A stretch of DNA of 64,000 nt from assembly GCA_947359465.1 (NCBI GenBank), contig OX375873.1, forward strand, positions 59,429,573 through 59,493,572, written 5' to 3'. Position numbers and translations under genes: made by a program. Below are positions 23,493-35,745 of this stretch, one piece after another. The notes under the pieces were generated by a model, which was given only the letters and a program-made list of their open reading frames with translations, was not told the origin of the DNA and did not search any database. How positions within the stretch are numbered: position 1 is the first letter of the stretch; each line of letters begins with the position of its first letter. Source of the DNA: Metellina segmentata. Its lineage: Eukaryota; Arthropoda; Arachnida; Araneae; Tetragnathidae.

Positions 23493-24890
23493 CACTCTAT
23501 AACAAAAAAATCGCCGCACCAAGAAGGAATCCTCCGATTTCTTAGAAATTACGTATACAAAAATGTTTTGACCAAATATGCAAATGATTAAAAATTGGTG
23601 TCCAATAAATGAATAGTACGATCCCCTGCGCATCGGAACTGCGCATCCAGCAGATGTATATAAGGAGTTGTTCTTGAACTGTTGTTAAAAATTTATTCTG
23701 CATTGCGATTCAGAATACCTTTCAACGACTGAAAAAACGCCTCACCGCAGGATTTGAGCTCATTACGAGCAACTTTCAGAGTTTGAAAGAGGTCGTATCA
23801 TTGGATTGAAAGAGGCAGGTTGGCCAAATCGGAGAAACGCTCGTCATGTGAGTCGAAGCGATGCGGCGATTAAAAGATGCTGGCAAGAGTGGGTGGACAT
23901 CGGCAGATTTCAGCGTCATGATGGTATCAGTCGACGTAGGGCCACAACAGATCGCTAGGACAGAGTGATTGTCAGATCATCTGTCACAGCGCCTGATTCA
24001 TCGCTATCAACCATCAGTCGTTCGACCCACACACGAATGTACGCCATGACCATTCACAGACGGCTGAGAGAGCGAAATCTACGCTCGTACCGACCGTTAC
24101 GCCACCTTCTACTCATGCCTGCACACTGTCGAGCCAGATTACAGTGATGCTTGGCTCGATCAGGCTGTAATGATGCTGACTGGGGACGTATAGTTTTTAG
24201 CGACGAATCCCGCTTCCAACTGTGTCCTGACGATCTTTGAAGACGTGTCTGGAGACGCCCAGGGCAGCGTGCCGATCCTGCTTTCACGCCACACGGTCCC
24301 TCAACAAGGAGGTATGGTCTGGGGTGCCCTTTCCCTTGATAGCCAGACTCTTTTGGTCGTCATTAGAGGTACACTTACTGCACAGCGGTACGTTGACAAA
24401 ATTCTGAGACCTGTTTTGCTACCGTTCCTTTCGCAGTACCCTGGGCTTATTTTTCAGCAAGACAATGCCAGATCACATACGGCACGTGTTACTATGAACT
24501 GTCTTCAAGCTTGTCAAACACTTCCTTGGCAAGCCAGATAACCAGATCTCTCTCCCATCGAGCATGTCTGGGATGTGATGGGAAGGCGACTGCATCCGGT
24601 AGGGAATGTTGATGACGTAGTCCGACATTTGGAGCTAATTTGGTCAAGAAATACCATAGAAGACCATCCGGAAGACATATCGGTCTATGCCACGCCGTGT
24701 GGCAGGTTGCATCCAGGCTAGAGGCGGGTCAATACCTTATTGAGCTCGTTACTGTAACTCTGAAATAAATTCTTCAATTGTTCTGAAATTTTAATCATTT
24801 TCTATTCTGTACATAATTTTCCTATCCACCAATTTTTGTCTCTATCGGACAACTCCTTCTTGGTGCGTCATTTTTTTTTGTTATAGAGTG
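23493..24890 (+). mobile_element. Tc1-like transposon A
   Basis: The left end is cactctataacaaaaaaa and the right end is its complement ending at 24890. Both ends share gcaccaagaagga about 25 bp in. The left flank is TA; the right flank reads ca, so one copy of the target TA is mutated. The 1398 bp length is normal for Tc1. The interior codes a transposase left to right. The terminal motif gcaccaagaa is shared with element B at 54.9 kb, so the two belong to related families. Confidence 0.9.
23761..24721 (+). pseudogene. Tc1-like transposase, several breaks
   Basis: The N-terminal DNA-binding region reads HYEQLSEFERGRIIGLKEAG, and the second helix-turn-helix is near SRSDAAIKRCWQEW. The first catalytic Asp is in RIVFSDESRF (about 24200), the second in FQQDNARSHTARV (about 24460), and the catalytic Glu in PDLSPIEHVWD (about 24555). 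As read, Asp and Glu are about 32 residues apart. Breaks: TAG at 23956, TGA at 24145, TGA at 24238, a frame change near 24290 and TAA at 24539. The last is in frame, and coding continues to a natural stop at 24719. It is inactive as written. I can see no start codon upstream of 23761. Confidence 0.88.
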
Positions 24891-26611
24891 CAGTTAATGG
24901 GTATGAGGAATCTCATCACACATTAATACATTGAAGATTATTTAATGTTCGCCAAATCTTTTAAATTACGTATGGAAAAATTTGTTATAAAATTACTATA
25001 TTTCTAATTTGTAATTTTGTTGAAATAGCACACTTTTGTGTTTGAAAGCTTAATTTTCATTTGCATATCAACCAGAAATCATCAGAGTGAAAGAATAGAT
25101 CTTAGAATAATGAAATAAAGACAGCCACACAATAGTATTTTGTTTTTCATAATTGCAACTAAACACAAGTAACTTGAGAGAAGAGATGAAAATAAATTAT
25201 ATTACTCTTCAAGGACATTATACTGGAAAGCAATAAGAGGCTACATGAAAATTTGATTAAAATTACTCTCAGGAGTCAAAGTTGAATATTTTTTGAATTA
25301 ATTAAACGGAGATTCGATGGTACAAAAACCAATTAAAGCTTGAAGTAATATACTCAGCATTCACGATTCAATAAATATTTTGCAATATTAAAAGAAATAG
25401 ATTTGGTTTGAGAAATATTTTCATTTCACGTTTCTCAGTTTATTTAATCAATCAACTTCGAAGGAAATGCGATTAATTAAATGAATAAATGCATGAGTAA
25501 ATAATGAAAAAGTTTTTTCTCGTAAGCTATGCATCACAAATGAAAATATTTTTAATTTGTCATTGAAAGTAAATACCTTTTTCATCACATAGTATTGAAG
25601 TAGAAATAATCAATTATTCATATACCAAATTGCACGCTTTGAGCCCGAATGTCGTATGTAGAAATTCTGTGAAATCTTTCATTGCAAAATTATAAGTCAA
25701 CACAACCCTGCATTCGATTAAACATTCAGTGATATTTCCACCCTAAAGGCATTAGGGTGGAAATAATACATCCATGAATACAGTGTGATTGAATAATAAT
25801 ATAAATATTTTTCATTGGAAAAAGCATTTGAAGACTGGGGGCACAATGTCTTTTTTCTTTGGGGTGAGAATAATACAAACCTTTTCTAATGCCTACCTTT
25901 AAAAAAGAGTTAAAAAATTTTTGTACTACCAGTACTATTTTTTTTAAAGATCATGTTTGATATTTTCGTATTTACAAGTTTATTTCTAATTTTAATTTTA
26001 AAAGGTTGATAAAAACAATTATGTTTTTATACTGAACCTTTGATATTTAGGACATAAACATCCATACGTTGATTGCTTTAGTAAATAATATTTTCGGAAC
26101 ATCGGGTTGAATTTTGTCGTCTTTAAGTATAACGAATGAATTGCTTTACTTGACTTCGAGTTTTTTTTACTTAATAGAAAAGCTATTTTGAATAGATATT
26201 AAAAATTATGGACTGCGATACAATAGCTTTTTTCCATAAACAGTCGTCTAATGAGTTAGACAAGTTTATCGAAGTAAAAGTAAAAATAAATTGGTCACTT
26301 GTAATCAATTTGTGAGAACACTAATCGATACCATGAAAGATATTTGCTCCAAACATCTACTGACAAAAAAATATATCCTATCAAAAAAGTCTTACAATTC
26401 TAAAGATAAGCATTAATACGAAATACCCGGAGCTTTACTGAATATTATGATGCATTAAATTATTATGCAGGGAGAATATTTAAATAGGTATTTTATCAAG
26501 TGATGATAATTTATCATTTTAAGTGGGTTTATCCTTTATTCTGGCATCATAATACTTTTATAAATTTCCTTTAAAATGCAAGATGCACTAAAATTCAGAG
26601 TGATGGATAAT
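24891..26611. other. A+T-rich, one strong hairpin, otherwise nothing
   Basis: No gene or element recognised apart from the hairpin at 25733-25765. Confidence 0.5.
25733..25765. repeat. Perfect 14 bp stem hairpin, 5 nt loop
   Basis: The left arm tatttccaccctaa (25733-25746) and right arm ttagggtggaaata (25752-25765) are exact complements around the loop aggca. No flanking promoter, T run or coding gene explains it. It could be a remnant of a palindromic insertion. Confidence 0.85.
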
Positions 26612-26639
26612 AATATATATATATATATATATATATATT
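26612..26639. repeat. (AT)n microsatellite
   Basis: About 13 uninterrupted AT units within A+T-rich DNA. Confidence 0.95.
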
Positions 26640-29577
26640 TATTACTATTCCAAGAATGAGAAATTGAATGAATAATATAGAGTTACTCATACAAATTGAA
26701 CTTATCCCTTCTCTTCTTGAAAGGATTAAGGTTAGATATATGAAATTTGTAGGGATATAACCCTCAGAGAGGTTCAAATGAATATATCTGTTCTGACATC
26801 TGCAGACTTCCCTGCGTAATTTTTAACGGGTTTTGACTTTATTAGCCAATTGAATCTTTCCTAGTATTCCTTCAACAGATATATGTGGTTGTGTCATTAG
26901 ATGTGTTCTGGTTAAAAGTAATATTTCGCTTTGGAAAACTTGTGACGCTAGGATGATTAAAGAATGTAATTGTCTTTGTAACTACGTTTCGTATTTGCTT
27001 TTTCTGTGAGTGGTATTTAAAGGTAGAATCGGACTCATTTCTTTTGAAAATTTACATGTGATGTTGTTCCATGATATTTAAATCAACTCACCGAGCCTCC
27101 CAAAGCAGGGAATCAGATATTGAAGGTACAGTATTGATGGTCCTTAAACAAAGATTGAATGTTAAGCCAGTAAAGTAAGTATGGTTGAGAATCGAATTGA
27201 AGTAAATCTTGATTGAGAAAGATATTTCAGACCATTAAATGGATCAGTTGTTTTGAAATAATTCCCAGTGTTTTCTAGTAGAATCCAGTTTCTAGTCCAA
27301 TCCACTCAATCCAGTATGTTAATGTAGAACAAAATTAAGACCAAACTACTTCCAATATTTAGAATTGAGAAAAAACTCTCTTGAATTGTTCTCTGCTTTA
27401 CCAAAACCTAAAATTCCACTAATAGTTTGAAGTATTATCAGTCATGATTTACAGTAGAGTATTCCCCATTTTAGCACAGTAGCTGTCGTAATTCTAAGGT
27501 ATTTACCAGTTTTGCTGCTATGCGTTTCTGTTTGCAATGAAACTCTTTTTAGTAGTTTGCGATTTGTGTTTAATATTTGGGATTATGTATTTACATCCCA
27601 CATTATTTGTTCTCCTTTTTTATGCAATGAAACATTTCTAAACGATAAACACACGATGAATGTTGAATATATGAAGTTTGTGGAGAATAGGTTTTCGAAA
27701 CATTGTCCTTAAGATACAAGACTCCATACCTTGTTCTACAGTATTCTAATTTGTGAGAATTGTTTTAGTTCTTGCTATTGAATTTAGTGCTTTTGCTATT
27801 TTTTTCTTTGATAACGCTTTACCATGCTTTATATATAAAATCCTAACTTGACTGTCTCTTAAAGGGGGACCAATTTAGATTTAATAAGAATTTTTTGAAA
27901 CCGACTCGTCTCTATTTTATATGATTTTTTTTAAAGTTATCCATTGTTCCTATACTTATAACTAAGTATACACAATCTTTAAATGTACTAATAACCTTTA
28001 AATGTAATATGATTACCAATAATATATGATATGGCTTGCCAAACGGTGTAGACTATAAATAGTTGAAACGAATCAGAAGGAGTTAGAAACAATTCAAATA
28101 AGTCATACAGTGATGACACAATATTTTTCGGAAATTACTTTTTATTCATGTCTGTATTTTTGATATCATCGTAGAAGTTCCTCGAAGCATTCTGTAACGA
28201 ATAACAAAACTTCAAACGATACATATTACTTTTTATGAACTTAATTATAATATACTTATTCTTCTTTTATACTTCTGTTATTCATTACTGCGACCCATTT
28301 TTCTCAAAATAATCGTTAATAAAATTGTTTTCGAATTTTAAATTATTTCTGCTTGACAATATAGTACTTCTTTATTCTTGTCTACGATTCCCTTGCTACT
28401 TTCCAAAAGTTTCTGCAATCTTCAGAAACATTATTGATTCAATGTATACAGCCATTAAATCTTATAGCAAATGTATCGAAATAAATGTTCAACACAGCTG
28501 CTTGTTTTGTAGCAACTCTAAAAAAGTACCCATTACTATAAGAAATTCAGATATCCCAGGAAATTTTAATGACCTGCAAACGAGTATTAAAGAGCTAACC
28601 GGGAGTGACGTTTTAGCTGAAATCGATCGGTAATTTATCAAAGCATTCTGTTTTGGAATCGATATTAAAATGATCATTACGATTTGCGAAACGAGGCAAT
28701 AACGTCAACTTGCATGGAACTTTAATCGGCCTTCATTTAGAAACACTCGTTATACGGGAGTGAAGTTCTTGCCTCAATGTTGCTTGATGGAGGTTACATA
28801 TGAGGTGCACTTACGAAGAGTAATTTTGCATCTTTATTTCTACTGCCTTTTACTTATGGCGTAATTAGAGCTGGAAGTGGAATATTGAGAATATTAAACT
28901 TAAAACTTACATAAAATTCTCACAAAATAATGCAAATGGCATAATTTAGCACAATAAATACAAATGCTATAATTTTATGCTAAATATAAATTTCATAATT
29001 TAACGCTTTATATAAATTTCATAATTTTACAAAATAAATTTATACTGATCACACATGTCATTTAAACACTGGTACGATTTACATTTAATGTCTTGTTTAT
29101 CTATCAAAAGGAAATATTTTCTGAAGTGATAACGTTTCGGTTGAAAAAGCTTGAAAGATTAATTGCAAGCATTAGGCAGGATTCAAAAATTTTCTCCCAT
29201 TAACTTTTATGAAATTTTTTTAACACAGTTTTTTTTAATATGTCTATAATTTGCTATTACAAGATTCATTTCATTTCATTTCCTTCAAAAAAACATGAAT
29301 ATTTTATGTGTAATTATTTCTTTGTGCTATGAATAAGTAACTTGACTATCTAAAAAAATATACAACATTCATTTTTACACTAATATTCGTAATAAAGTCA
29401 TCCAATTTAATACGTAAAATTAATTTTTCCTTACAGTTATATTATGAAAATAATTTTTCTTTAGGCCAATTACTTAATTTATAAAACAGTTTTTTTGATG
29501 GTTAAAAATGTAAAATAATCTAAATACTATTATAATGTACACAGGAGTATCATTATGACTATATTTTGTGACTAACT
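26640..29577. other. A+T-rich, nothing recognised
   Basis: The 102-codon plus-strand open frame at 28325-28633 has no motif. Around 28925-29040 the phrase ataaatttcataatttta recurs two to three times. Neither is convincing as a functional feature. Confidence 0.45.
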
Positions 29578-29962
29578 AGCTAACCAACACACACTCCTGT
29601 ACCGATATTTTGTAACGCAATATACAGTCGAGATCTACTTATTTTCTGGTAGATAGGCGAATTTATTTCACACTGGGTGCAAAACAATGGGTTATTAGCT
29701 ATGGTTCGGTAAGTATCCCGAAGCGAAAGATTCGAGAACACCACGCCAATTTGTTTAGATGACGAAGTCCCCACATGAACTGGCACTACACATTCCAAAC
29801 TTCCACACCATTTCAAATTGAATACATTTGAGGCTGCGACATAATTAACATGTTCCAGCCCTAAGTATGAACCGGTATATATTTGGGTCCAGTTTCGAAC
29901 TCGCAGCCTTCAGGTTGCTAATTCGTAAGTCTACCAAATTGAACTATCGCATCACCTGTTCT
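29578..29962 (-). mobile_element. Degenerate tRNA-derived SINE
   Basis: Read on the minus strand it begins with a tRNA-like head (gcgagttcgaaact as a decayed B box, near 29890-29905). The body follows: cctcaaatgt, a ggtgtggaagtttgga stretch, gtgccagttcatgt and cgcttcggga. The same order of blocks occurs in the SINE copies at 35.4, 37.4, 38.2 and 60.0 kb. Confidence 0.6.
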
Positions 29963-32900
29963 TTTCCGGAAGTATTTACACGTACAAACGCAACAAAAGA
30001 GAAACGAAGGACTTTTTTTTAAATTTTGTAAGAAATGACTTTCTTTCACATTAATTACAAAAAAATTAAATAAAAGATAATCAAATTTTTGAGGATGGAG
30101 ATTTCCAAACTGCTTACTTATCTTAAAACCTCACTACAAAAGTTGCTACAAATATTAGATTTTAGGCATCATGATGTCCCACAATGAAGGTATTGTATAA
30201 ATTGATTGCTAAAAGTAAGATTCTAAAGCATGTAACGAATAAAGAATCACGATATTTTCTTAAAATAGCAAGATTGAGAAAATTGGTAATAGCGTTTCGG
30301 TGAAGGTAATTCTCACTAAACTGCCAAACGGGTTTTACCGGGATAAATTACCGGTTTTTAATCTCTAACGAGAAGGTTCATGAAAGGTGAAAATTAAATG
30401 CAGACGTATACGTATATGTGTAATAATTCCCATCCTAATTATTGTGACTACATAAAAAAGGATTATTCTGCTTTCCTTCAGCGGAATAAGTCATTTTGTA
30501 TCATTATTGGTATAGTAATATGAAGTATATCAACAAAATTAAAATTGACAACAAAAATTCCAGCAAAAATTCAAAATATTTTGAAATATTCTTAGCTTTA
30601 TCATTAGCAAAATCTAACATAATTTACTATTTTTCTGTTCGAAACTCAGTTCAACTTCATTTAAGGATCAAAATCATTATAATTTGCAAGATAGAAAATT
30701 TAATTTTGTTCTCTGTAAGAATAGACATTGATTACAGCTTACCAGATTAACCGTTACTTCCAACCCTCAGGTCTCCCTTCATATCACAAAGTTGTTGCAT
30801 ATCCTGTTTAGTAATTTCCGTGCTAAACGAGAAGTCTGTTTATAACTGTATACTCCACCTGGTTGTTGAATTTATATGCAGAGCCAACTTCCTTCCCTTG
30901 TCAAGGTTTCATAATAATCTCCCAAACTTTATTTACTCCCTTTCCGATGAAATGTAAGTTGGAAGGTTTAGTTTTCGAGGGAACTTTCCAGATTCCAATA
31001 TAAAAGCATTGGTTAGGATGTAGTGTAACTAAGGGTTCGTGTATTTTAAATATTCTAAGATTCTAAACGAGTGAAAGTAATAAGACAAGAAATGTACTGG
31101 TGCATTATGTTGTTTTACAACTCTGTTAAATATGTTCATTATGTAAAGTGCTTAATTATATAAATTAGTGAATCAATTTAAAAAGTTTTATCGGATTTTA
31201 TTTTTGTTTTCTGCTAAAATCAGATGAATTATGAAATTACGCTGCTCAGCCAGAACTGGAAACTATGATTTATAACATTTGGCTTTCTACAATTATTTTC
31301 AGCTGATTGTGAATAATCTATTTAATGTCTTAGTATAAAAAGAAAATTATAACTTTTAATACTGGAATAAAAGATTTCATACTTATTCGTGCTTAAGAAC
31401 AATTAATGAATTAAGTCAGCTGTGCGCTTAAAATAATATTACAATTGTTCTATGCTCTAATTTTGGCTGTAACCAAGTTTTATACAAATACTTTTATCAA
31501 ATAAAGATTCAGAATCAATGCCTAGTATTTAGTTTTCCTATGATCTTAATCAATTGTAGTAATCACAGTTAGATGGTTACAATTTACAGGAAAAATAGTA
31601 GAGGAGATTCATCAAAAAGAATACCTGAATCTATAAAAAAAATTTGTTTTAATTTAATACTTAAATACTTTATTTTATTTCAATTTTCTAAATGATACTG
31701 GTCACGACAAGGTATAGATTATGATAATTTGAGGAAGTAATTATTTGGTTACCATGATGACTTGATAGAAACGACAATGAAACTCTCTTTAGACTGCTCA
31801 ATTTTATGTTACGTCAAGCTAGTCTCATAATAAAAAATGAAAGATTACTATTTTAAAGTTACATTTAATTTAATTTGCTGAGTCTTTTAATAAACTGAAA
31901 GAGTTTTGAAAATAAAATAGCTCACTAATTGAAAAGAATTTTTTTTAAATCAAAAGATAATTCTTTACTGAGGAACTATTTTTACAAATGTAAGAATATG
32001 AAACTTGTCACTAAGCAACAGGGAAGAATATGTTTTGATATATTAGTAATAACTAACTATTATTTTCACCATTTCAGATTATTTTGACATGATTATTTTA
32101 TGATTTTTATTATGATTATTTTATTATTTGAGACAGTATTATCGTTGGAATTTGTTTTAAGTTAGTTATTTAAAATCAGATTTCTTAATCATGAATCAAA
32201 ATGATGCAACAGAAATTACACTTTTTGCATTAACTGCATGAAATAGGAAAAAAAAAATTAAGTTTTCACTCAATGCTTGCGTAAATTGGTAAATGATGTT
32301 TTTATTGGAAAGTGCAATAGAATATTAATATTTCATCTGGCACAACTAATCTCAGGGAACTATCATGAGAATGCTAGTAGCTATATCATACTTTCTGTAT
32401 TTCAACAAAAGCTATAATCATAAATATTCCTAAATTAATTAAAATTACTCTTTCTTAATAATGGGTTATTTTAATGTAATATACATTCTCATAACAAGTT
32501 CTTAATAGAAGGTTAATATTTTGTAATGCAATTTTGATTCTGATGACATCAACGGTTGTTATTTTAAAATTAATTCTCAACTTAATAAGGTCTAATTAGC
32601 CCTAGGCAATCTCACTAAGCTAGAATAAATTTAGATGTGACTTACTCTTAGCAATACAAATGGAAACACATGCATTTTATAAGAAAAAGCAAAGAGCAGA
32701 ATGTTCCATACGTAATTTATCTTATTGCTTTTTTAGAAACACACACTTCTCTTTCTTGACAGCGAGTGCTTTTCCTTTAGTGAGGAATAAAAACTACTTT
32801 ACTTTTGCGCAAAATGCATCTTTTATTTAGAAAATGCCTTTTTTTTCCATTCTTACTGTAATTTACGCTAGATACTTTCTATAATGGACGAATTTGGTTT

Positions 32901-33136
32901 GTGATAATTCTTTCTCAGCGTTTTCATTAAGTAAGTGCCTACTAGGACAAGTCACTCTAAGTCTGTTTTTTTAGTATTTCATTATCTTTCTTAGGACTAA
33001 TGATGCAATTAACTGAATTGTTTTACATGGTCCAGTTGGATTCGGTCCAAAAGTTTCAAGAAACTATATATTCGGCGGAAAGATGTAAATTTCCGATTCA
33101 GCTCTCCGAATTATTCTGTAGAAGTACCTAGGGTAA
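29963..33136. other. A+T-rich, nothing recognised
   Basis: Positions 30760-31010 are somewhat G+C-richer and lack the usual low complexity, but no protein or repeat family is recognised. The rest is featureless. Confidence 0.45.
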
Positions 33137-33616
33137 TTGCTCCATCTTAATTATAAAAAAAAAACTTTTATGCGTAACTTCATACAGTTTGGGGTAAACT
33201 TCATTTTTTTTTCCATATGTTGTATTATAAATTCCACCAATAAAGCAAATAATTATGATCATTATGTAGGCTTCCGAAACAAAACTGAAACCATAAATAT
33301 TTATAGATTTTACGTCTTAACTTTTTTGTGTTCACATATTAATATTTTTTACATAATTAATAGCAATCGGAATTCCATACAAACTAGTTTCCGTGATGAT
33401 AAACAGATTCCAGTTGAGAATGTCAGTCATATTTTTGGTTCGACGTGTTCGATTTTTCATTGTCTTCCCAAACCAAAATACAGTTCCATTACACGTATTT
33501 CGTCAATATTTTCTACATTTTACCATTACCGAAGTACTAATTATGTTCCTTCCTCTTTAGATACCATAACTTCGTATAAGGCTTTAGAGGAAACCTATTT
33601 GAACATTTGTTTATAA
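33137..33616 (+). CDS. Hypothetical 159-codon open frame, probably not a gene
   Basis: This is the longest uninterrupted frame in the window. The encoded sequence is rich in Ile, Asn, Ser, Phe and Tyr, as expected from A+T-rich DNA. From the second Met (codon 12) it starts MRNFIQFGVNFIFFSICCII, which resembles a secretory signal peptide, followed by a polar region with three potential Asn-X-Ser/Thr sites and a C-terminal Ser/Thr-rich part. I recognise no domain. There is no TATA, intron or neighbouring gene to support it. Chance is the likelier explanation, though 480 bp without a stop in such DNA is uncommon. Confidence 0.2.
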   Translation: MLHLNYKKKTFMRNFIQFGVNFIFFSICCIINSTNKANNYDHYVGFRNKTETINIYRFYVLTFLCSHINIFYIINSNRNSIQTSFRDDKQIPVENVSHIFGSTCSIFHCLPKPKYSSITRISSIFSTFYHYRSTNYVPSSLDTITSYKALEETYLNICL

Positions 33617-35439
33617 AACATATGAGATGTTGTCTATCAACCACTCATATTTTTACCACGATAGTCGTATATAAACTTTTATTGCAAGCTTCCTCAGAAC
33701 ATTTGATACTTTTTCGAATTTTTAATACATAACTTAATTTAATTATATATTAAATTTACTGTTGGCAGTAGGATTCCATGTAATTTCAACCAGAACTATT
33801 TTTGGGACCGATTATTAAATTTATTAAATAACCCATCAGAATGGATGGGGATCTACTACATCCAGGACTTGCCATCCCAAATTTAAATCATTCAATTGCA
33901 AACTTCTGCAATAAAATGTATTTCTTTTAACTGCAGTGTGTTACTTTTTCTTTTCGATACATGAGGATTTTCGACTTCTTAACTCACATAAAAATGTTAT
34001 ATTCTTTAAAAAAAATATCAAGGTAACATTTTATGTAGTTAAATTTCGAATGCATCAAAGTTATATAAAGTAATTAATTTTATTTTTACTTTAATGTATT
34101 ATTTGGGCAGCATAAAGGCGTGCACTAGGGCCAATTTAAACAATTCTTAAAAAATAGGCACATTTTACCAGTCGACTAGATGAGCTTTAAAAGTGGAAGG
34201 TACATCTGGTAAATGAATATATATGGTTTGGCAACTGTCCATGGGATTGTGTTGGGCATTCAATGATTCATCCAATACTGAGTAGTATATTACAGATTAC
34301 TATACGTCCAACCAAAGAAACAGCACTTAACTCTATATGGTAGTTTATCTTCGAGCAATAAATTTTCATATAGTTTTGAGGCCCTGGTATAAAAATGTGG
34401 TCCAAATTATTACTCTAGAAAAGGAACAGTTTGGGTTTTTTTTTACTTCTTTTACATTCTCTCTTGGAGTAATAGAACATATTTGTTTAAACAAGATACC
34501 TTACATTAGCAAAACTGCATAGATCTTGGAATAGATATCTTGTTAAAACACGAGGAGTGTTAAATACCATTTTCTTTGAATTGTCCTGATTTTACTAGTT
34601 CAAAAATTGATTAATCAGTTATCTTCAATTTCCTTAAAGTTCAGTAGGATTACAACACGTCATCTACTGCAACTGTAGTCTTAACTCTGTCCCTTGCATG
34701 TGTTAAAGCTTAAATTTATTTAAATTAAAATGTTAATTACACATCCAAAGAGCCCAAATTTTCCACTTTGGCCCAAGTTGTACGCATTTACATTTTTGCT
34801 ATTGCCCTTCACGAGTTCTCATGGTTTAACAAAATTTAATAACAATAATCGATATTTATTGTAAACTATATTTTATAAAAAATATTGATTTATTTAGTTG
34901 ATATGGATTCAAGCAATGTTAAGCGGTCCAAAAATTCGTTTCCTGCCTATCCTTATAATTTATGATCACAGAACTAAGTAACGTTCTTGCAGTTCCTTCT
35001 CAATTTACTAAGGTGAGTAACGAAAGAACAGAATTTTGAAGGAAATAATCCTTCACTTACAATGTCTTTGACGTTACTACTTTTTCTCAAAATTGTGCAG
35101 TCTTCAAGAGATCTAACATCCATTTCTAAATCATTTTTCTCAACATCGCTGAATTGAAATGGAAGAGAAAACTCAACCCCTCTTTTTACAGTAAGTTTAA
35201 AACTAGAATACTTAGGAATATTTAGAATTTTGAATTTTAGATGCAGGCTTCAGGTTTTGCTACATCTTATCAAAATTTGATTTGAGAATCTAAAATTTTC
35301 AGGAATTGAACCAAAGGTTTTAAAGGATACTAGTTGCTTCATGTACTGGGTGATGATGATACGAAGATAAGGTTTGAGATCAGGTAACCTCCATGACACA
35401 AATAGGCTTTTTATCGGTAATATCTATTTTTCACTCACT
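33617..35439. other. A+T-rich, nothing recognised
   Basis: No repeats, element ends or convincing frames were seen. Confidence 0.5.
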
Positions 35440-35745
35440 TTACTGGACAAAGTCACCAAGATGGTAATCGCGAATTATTTAAAACGGAGGTTACGAGCTG
35501 AAAACTCGATCCAACCAAAAGGAAGTTGTATGCTTGGAAGATTTGTAAGTTAAATCTGTAGCTTCCACAAAATATCCTCACATTGGGTTGGAAGTTTCGA
35601 GAGTGTGGGGACAGTTGTTGATTTCGTGATTTTAACATGGTTAAAAATTAAGAGACGTTGTAGTGGTTGAATCCGGACCGTTGCCAATAGCCCGTTGTGT
35701 TGCTTCAGTGTCATGTAAATTTGTAAGTGTCGTAGTTTGGTGGAG
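35440..35745 (+). mobile_element. Degenerate tRNA-derived SINE
   Basis: The decayed tRNA-like head (acggaggttacgagctgaaaa region, about 35482-35510) is followed by the shared body blocks atcctcacattgggttggaa, gttgccaatagcccgttg and cttcagtgtcatg. It matches the block order of the copies at 37.4 and 38.2 kb. Confidence 0.55.

Noticed and set aside
24054..24287. 77-codon minus-strand frame
   Set aside because: Antisense shadow of the Tc1-A transposase.
25733..25765. Interstitial telomere repeat because an arm contains TTAGGG
   Set aside because: Only one TTAGGG occurs, with no tandem run; arthropod telomeres usually use TTAGG anyway.
30330..30375. Fragment of the hAT-like element, from accggttttt-type words
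   Set aside because: The match is only to short motifs, with no end sequence or target duplication.
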